Below, piece by piece: positions 5,607-8,954 of a stretch of DNA of 8,954 bases. Origin of the DNA: Gammaproteobacteria bacterium (GTDB lineage Bacteria; Pseudomonadota; Gammaproteobacteria; GCA-001735895); NCBI GenBank assembly GCA_029882955.1, contig JAOUJX010000154.1:1-8954 (forward strand). Reading direction: 5' to 3'. The notes under the pieces were generated by a model that worked only from the letters and a program-made list of their open reading frames with translations, was not told the DNA's origin and searched no databases. The position numbers and the translations under genes were made by a program. Position 1 is the first letter of the stretch. The number at the start of each line of letters is the position of its first letter.

Positions 5607-6863
5607 TTATACCGTAAACTGTTCGAGTTTTTGGTCCACCAGCCGGTTCTTCAATACCACGTATTTCGGCATACCGTTATCATCGTAATCCGGGTAGGAC
5701 TCACCCTGAATCAAAGGATAAAGGTACTCCCGACAGGCATCGGTAATGCCGAAGCCATCTTCGGTGATAAAATCGGCGGGCATCATTTTTTCGACATTGG
5801 CGACTTCAGACAAAGGGGCGGAGCCGATTTTCCACTCATAAGGTGAGCTGGAAACCCGGTCAACGGTGGGCATAATCGCATTCTGGCCTTCAAGCGCCAT
5901 TTCTACACTTGCCTTGCCAAGCGCATAAGCCTGTTCGACATCGCTTGCTGAGGCAAGATGACGTGCCGCGCGTTGCAGGTAGTCAGCGACTGCCCAGTGA
6001 TATTTATAGCCAAGCTCCTGTTTTATCATGTTGGCGACAACGGGTGCGACTCCACCAAGCTGAGCATGGCCGAATGAATCACGTGTACCCTGCTCAGCCA
6101 GAAAAGTGCCATCGGCATATTGAGCACCTTCAGAAACAACGATGGTGCAATAGCCATGGCTCTCGACTTTGGCTTTGACTGCCGCAAGGAATCTGGACTG
6201 ATCAAAATAGACCTCCGGGAATAAAACCAGCACCGGGATATCGTAATCTTCGATTAAGCCTCCAGCAGCGGCGATCCAGCCTGCGTGACGACCCATTACC
6301 TCGAGCACGAAGACCTTGGTCGAAGTCTTGGCCATGGAACGGACATCGAACGAAGCTTCGAGAGCAGAGACAGCAATATACTTGGCGACCGAGCCAAACC
6401 CGGGGCAATTATCGGTAATCGGCAGGTCGTTATCGACAGTTTTCGGGATATGGATGGCCTGGACCGGGAAACCCATCTTCTCCGACAACTGGGATACCTT
6501 GTAACAGGTGTCAGCCGAGTCTCCGCCACCGTTATAAAAGAAATAACCGATATTGTGAGCTTTGAATACCTCTATCAGGCGTTCGTACTCACGCCGGTTT
6601 TCCTCAAGGCTTTTTAATTTAAAACGACAGGAACCAAATGCACCCGATGGTGTGTTTTTCAGAGCGGAGATGTCGGCTGCTGATTCTTTTGAAGTATCGA
6701 TCAATTCTTCTGTAAGGGCACCGATAATGCCATTACGACCGGCAAAAACTGTCCCGATTTTATCTGAATTCTGGCGTGCAGTTTCGATCACGCCACAGGC
6801 AGAGGCATTGATTACCGAGGTGACGCCACCTGATTGGGCGTAAAAAGCGTTCTTTGTACTCAT
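5607..6863 (-). CDS. pfp: Pyrophosphate-dependent 6-phosphofructokinase
   Basis: This 418-residue protein belongs to the PfkA superfamily and carries the marks of PPi rather than ATP use. PKTVDND (140-146) has the lysine that PPi enzymes carry where ATP enzymes have glycine (PGTIDND). GGGDS (112-116) has Asp115 where ATP enzymes have the second glycine of GGDGS. AQSGGVTSVINAS (9-21) and MGRHAGW (190-196) are the other conserved elements. The enzyme interconverts fructose 6-phosphate plus PPi with fructose 1,6-bisphosphate plus phosphate, and is reversible. In related methylotrophs and symbionts it can also act on sedoheptulose 7-phosphate or ribulose 5-phosphate; I infer this only from the family. 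GGTGA lies three bases before the ATG. The gene sits between hppA and ppa, with a strong terminator separating it from hppA, so it probably has its own promoter within 6864-6964. Confidence 0.95.
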   Translation of the reverse strand: MSTKNAFYAQSGGVTSVINASACGVIETARQNSDKIGTVFAGRNGIIGALTEELIDTSKESAADISALKNTPSGAFGSCRFKLKSLEENRREYERLIEVFKAHNIGYFFYNGGGDSADTCYKVSQLSEKMGFPVQAIHIPKTVDNDLPITDNCPGFGSVAKYIAVSALEASFDVRSMAKTSTKVFVLEVMGRHAGWIAAAGGLIEDYDIPVLVLFPEVYFDQSRFLAAVKAKVESHGYCTIVVSEGAQYADGTFLAEQGTRDSFGHAQLGGVAPVVANMIKQELGYKYHWAVADYLQRAARHLASASDVEQAYALGKASVEMALEGQNAIMPTVDRVSSSPYEWKIGSAPLSEVANVEKMMPADFITEDGFGITDACREYLYPLIQGESYPDYDDNGMPKYVVLKNRLVDQKLEQFTV

Positions 6864-6969
6864 GAATCACCGCATCAAATTTTAGACTGGCAGAATACCG
6901 TATTCGAATAATTAATTTAAGCCCGGAAAGCCGAGATTTTCTATGTTCGACTGTAAGTAAAATTAAAAC

Positions 6970-6994
6970 AAAAAAAGCAGATCCGAAGATCTGC
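6970..6994 (-). terminator. Rho-independent terminator of hppA with UUCG tetraloop
   Basis: Read on the - strand, GCAGATC-TTCG-GATCTGC (6977-6994) forms a perfect seven-base-pair stem closed by the very stable UUCG tetraloop. It is followed directly by seven T's (6970-6976) and a further T-rich stretch. It starts 24 bases after the hppA stop codon, the classical position. Read on the + strand it is followed by only four T's, so it acts mainly for hppA. Confidence 0.9.
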
Positions 6995-7017
6995 CTTTTC
7001 TGGAATACAGGAATAAA

Positions 7018-8954
7018 TTATCCCAATAAAGGTGCGATCACCAGGCTGACAATCGCCATGACGTTGATGAGGATGTTCATCGAAGGACCCGATGTATCCT
7101 TGAACGGGTCGCCGACGGTATCACCAACTACTGTCGCGGTATGTACATCGGAGCCTTTGCCGCCCAGGTTACCCTTTTCAACATACTTTTTGGCATTGTC
7201 CCAGGCGCCACCGGCATTCGCCATCATCAGTGCCATCAGTACACAGCTTAATAATGCACCCGAGAGCATGCCGCCCAGTGCCTCTGCCCCGATGATAAAG
7301 CCAACCAGAGGCGGTGCGCTAACTGCAATGACACCCGGCACGATCATCTTTTTCAGTGCTGCCGTGGTTGCGATATCAACGCATTGAGCGGTATCCGGTT
7401 CTGCTTTACCTTCGAGCAAGCCTTCGATTTCACGAAACTGGCGACGAATTTCCTTGATCATTTCAAATGCGGCATCGCCGACAGCGGTCATGGTAATCGA
7501 GGCGATTATGAACGGGATAATACCGCCGATGAAAAGGCCAATCAGGACGTCCGGGTTGCTTAGTTCGAGTTCAAAATTGGGGATCTTGAGCGATACGGTT
7601 TCAATGAAAGCGGTAATAATCGCCAGTGCTGCTAACGCGGCAGCACCAATCGCGAAGCCTTTACCGATAGCGGCAGTGGTATTGCCGAGTTCGTCGAGTG
7701 AATCGGTAATTTTACGGGTGTCTTCGCCGAGCCCTGCCATTTCGGCGATACCGCCAGCGTTGTCAGCAACAGGGCCATAAGCGTCTATTGCCATGGTGAT
7801 ACCGACTGTGGCCAGCATGCCGACAGCGGCGATACCAACACCGTAAAGCCCAGAAAAATGACTGGAAACGGCTATAATGCCGCAGATAGTCAAGATCGGA
7901 ACAGCGACCGATTGCATGCCGATAGCCAGGCCACTAATCATAACGGTGGCAGCGCCAGTTTCACCAGACCGGGCTATATGCTCGACAGGTTTTCCGGCCG
8001 TATAGTACTCAGTGATCAGACCGATAATTATGCCACCAACTGCGCCGGCGAGTACCGATACCCAGATGCCGTAATGCAGGTCAAATTTGGCAATCAAAAA
8101 GTAGGCCGCGCTAATAAATAAAATGGAAGCACCCATAGTGCCCATGCGCAGGGCTTTTTCAGGTGATCTCGCAGAGTTCACTTTAACTATCAAAATGCCG
8201 GCGATTGAGCAGAGCAACCCCAGCGAGGCCAGCGCCAAAGGCAGAAACATCAAATCAGCCTGACTGCCGAGTGTTAGCATGCTGGCAGTCAATGTGGACG
8301 CTATTGCAATCGTGGCAATCATCGAACCGCAGTAAGATTCGAAAATATCCGAGCCCATACCTGCAACGTCACCCACATTGTCGCCGACATTATCCGCGAT
8401 AACACCGGGATTTCTGGGATCGTCTTCTGGAATGCCCGCTTCGATTTTACCTACCAGGTCGGCGCCGACATCGGCACTCTTGGTGAATATGCCGCCACCG
8501 ACACGAGAAAATAATGCAACCACGGACGCACCCATGGCAAAACCATGAATGGCATGTAAGGTTTCGGGGTCGCTAGCGAACAGGTAAAACACTACACCGA
8601 GTCCGAGCAGGCCAAGAGATGCAACCGACAAACCCATGATAGAACCGCCAAAGAAGGCTACAGTGAGGGCACTGGCAGCCCCTTCATTATGGGCAGCAGT
8701 GGTGGTCCGGACATTTGCGCGAGTCGCGGTATTCATACCGATATAACCCGCAGAACCGGAAGCGAGTGCGCCTAGCAAAAAGCACAGTGCTGTTTCCCAG
8801 CCCAGAAATATATAAAGGAGTACAATTAATACGGACGAAAACATAGCCAGCATCTTATACTCACGCTTCATGAATACCATCGCACCAAGGTGAATCTGGT
8901 TGCCGATTTCGACGACTTTGCCCTCGCCTTCAGGGTGTTTTTTGACCTGGCCGT
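7018..8954 (-). CDS. hppA: Membrane-bound ion-translocating pyrophosphatase (5' end missing)
   Basis: This polytopic inner-membrane enzyme couples PPi hydrolysis to pumping of H+ or Na+. The frame stays open to the right edge. An ATG at 8878-8880 is internal, since the upstream codons read EIGNQIHLGAMVFMKREYK, matching the family's N-terminal helix, so the true start lies beyond the window. All catalytic motifs are intact (numbered from that ATG): DVGADLVGKIE (137-147), DNVGDNVGDVAGMGSD (163-178), then further on DAYGPVADNAGGIAEM, AGGAWDNAKKYVE and TVVGDTVGDPFKDTSGPS near the C-terminus. GNTTAAIGKG has Ala403 and Gly406 where K+-independent enzymes have Lys and Thr, which predicts K+ dependence. 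DIFESY (178-183) places the membrane glutamate three residues after Asp178, as in Na+-type pumps, not seven as in plant-type H+ pumps. The transported ion is therefore open. A strong terminator follows the stop. Confidence 0.96.
   Translation of the reverse strand, partial: GQVKKHPEGEGKVVEIGNQIHLGAMVFMKREYKMLAMFSSVLIVLLYIFLGWETALCFLLGALASGSAGYIGMNTATRANVRTTTAAHNEGAASALTVAFFGGSIMGLSVASLGLLGLGVVFYLFASDPETLHAIHGFAMGASVVALFSRVGGGIFTKSADVGADLVGKIEAGIPEDDPRNPGVIADNVGDNVGDVAGMGSDIFESYCGSMIATIAIASTLTASMLTLGSQADLMFLPLALASLGLLCSIAGILIVKVNSARSPEKALRMGTMGASILFISAAYFLIAKFDLHYGIWVSVLAGAVGGIIIGLITEYYTAGKPVEHIARSGETGAATVMISGLAIGMQSVAVPILTICGIIAVSSHFSGLYGVGIAAVGMLATVGITMAIDAYGPVADNAGGIAEMAGLGEDTRKITDSLDELGNTTAAIGKGFAIGAAALAALAIITAFIETVSLKIPNFELELSNPDVLIGLFIGGIIPFIIASITMTAVGDAAFEMIKEIRRQFREIEGLLEGKAEPDTAQCVDIATTAALKKMIVPGVIAVSAPPLVGFIIGAEALGGMLSGALLSCVLMALMMANAGGAWDNAKKYVEKGNLGGKGSDVHTATVVGDTVGDPFKDTSGPSMNILINVMAIVSLVIAPLLG

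Noticed and set aside
7018..8880. A complete hppA gene starting at the ATG at 8880
   Set aside because: The upstream codons to the window edge continue the family's N-terminal sequence without a stop, so the gene is truncated by the window.

Overview
The window looks like the chromosome of a free-living or symbiotic gammaproteobacterium of moderate GC. The evidence is a close relative of the enterobacterial GMP/IMP nucleotidase YrfG, an E. coli-sized family I inorganic pyrophosphatase, and a pyrophosphate-linked gene set (PPi-dependent phosphofructokinase plus membrane pyrophosphatase). That set is known from gammaproteobacterial methylotrophs and sulfur-oxidising symbionts. The genus cannot be named from this sequence. 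No tRNA, rRNA, CRISPR array, insertion sequence or prophage gene is visible, and no gene-free stretch exceeds 300 bases.

The left part (1-4916) is read on the + strand. It opens with the 3' part of a MutT/NUDT15-like Nudix hydrolase. A 100-base gap holds a possible promoter with a small inverted repeat. A 621-residue membrane protein follows that joins a cytoplasmic PP2C-type protein phosphatase to a C-terminal FGE/SUMF1-like domain, through one membrane helix and a Glu-Pro-rich linker. Closely behind come yrfG (HAD nucleotidase), a GFA-family zinc protein that starts at TTG, an HxlR-type regulator with a palindrome just upstream, and a small GGDEF diguanylate cyclase.

The right part (4961-8954) is read on the - strand and is a pyrophosphate cluster. 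In transcription order it holds hppA (membrane ion-pumping pyrophosphatase, its first codons beyond the window's right edge), pfp (PPi-dependent 6-phosphofructokinase) and ppa (soluble pyrophosphatase). A strong UUCG-tetraloop terminator lies between hppA and pfp, and ppa appears to have its own promoter. Together the three genes set how cellular PPi is used: converted to an ion gradient, made or used reversibly in the fructose-6-phosphate/fructose-1,6-bisphosphate step, or simply hydrolysed.

The most interesting items are the PP2C-TM-FGE-like fusion, whose FGE-like domain lacks both catalytic cysteines, and the residue pattern of the membrane pyrophosphatase. It has the shifted membrane glutamate typical of Na+-type pumps and the alanine typical of K+-dependent ones. 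No wholly new system is evident. Most genes belong to known families.
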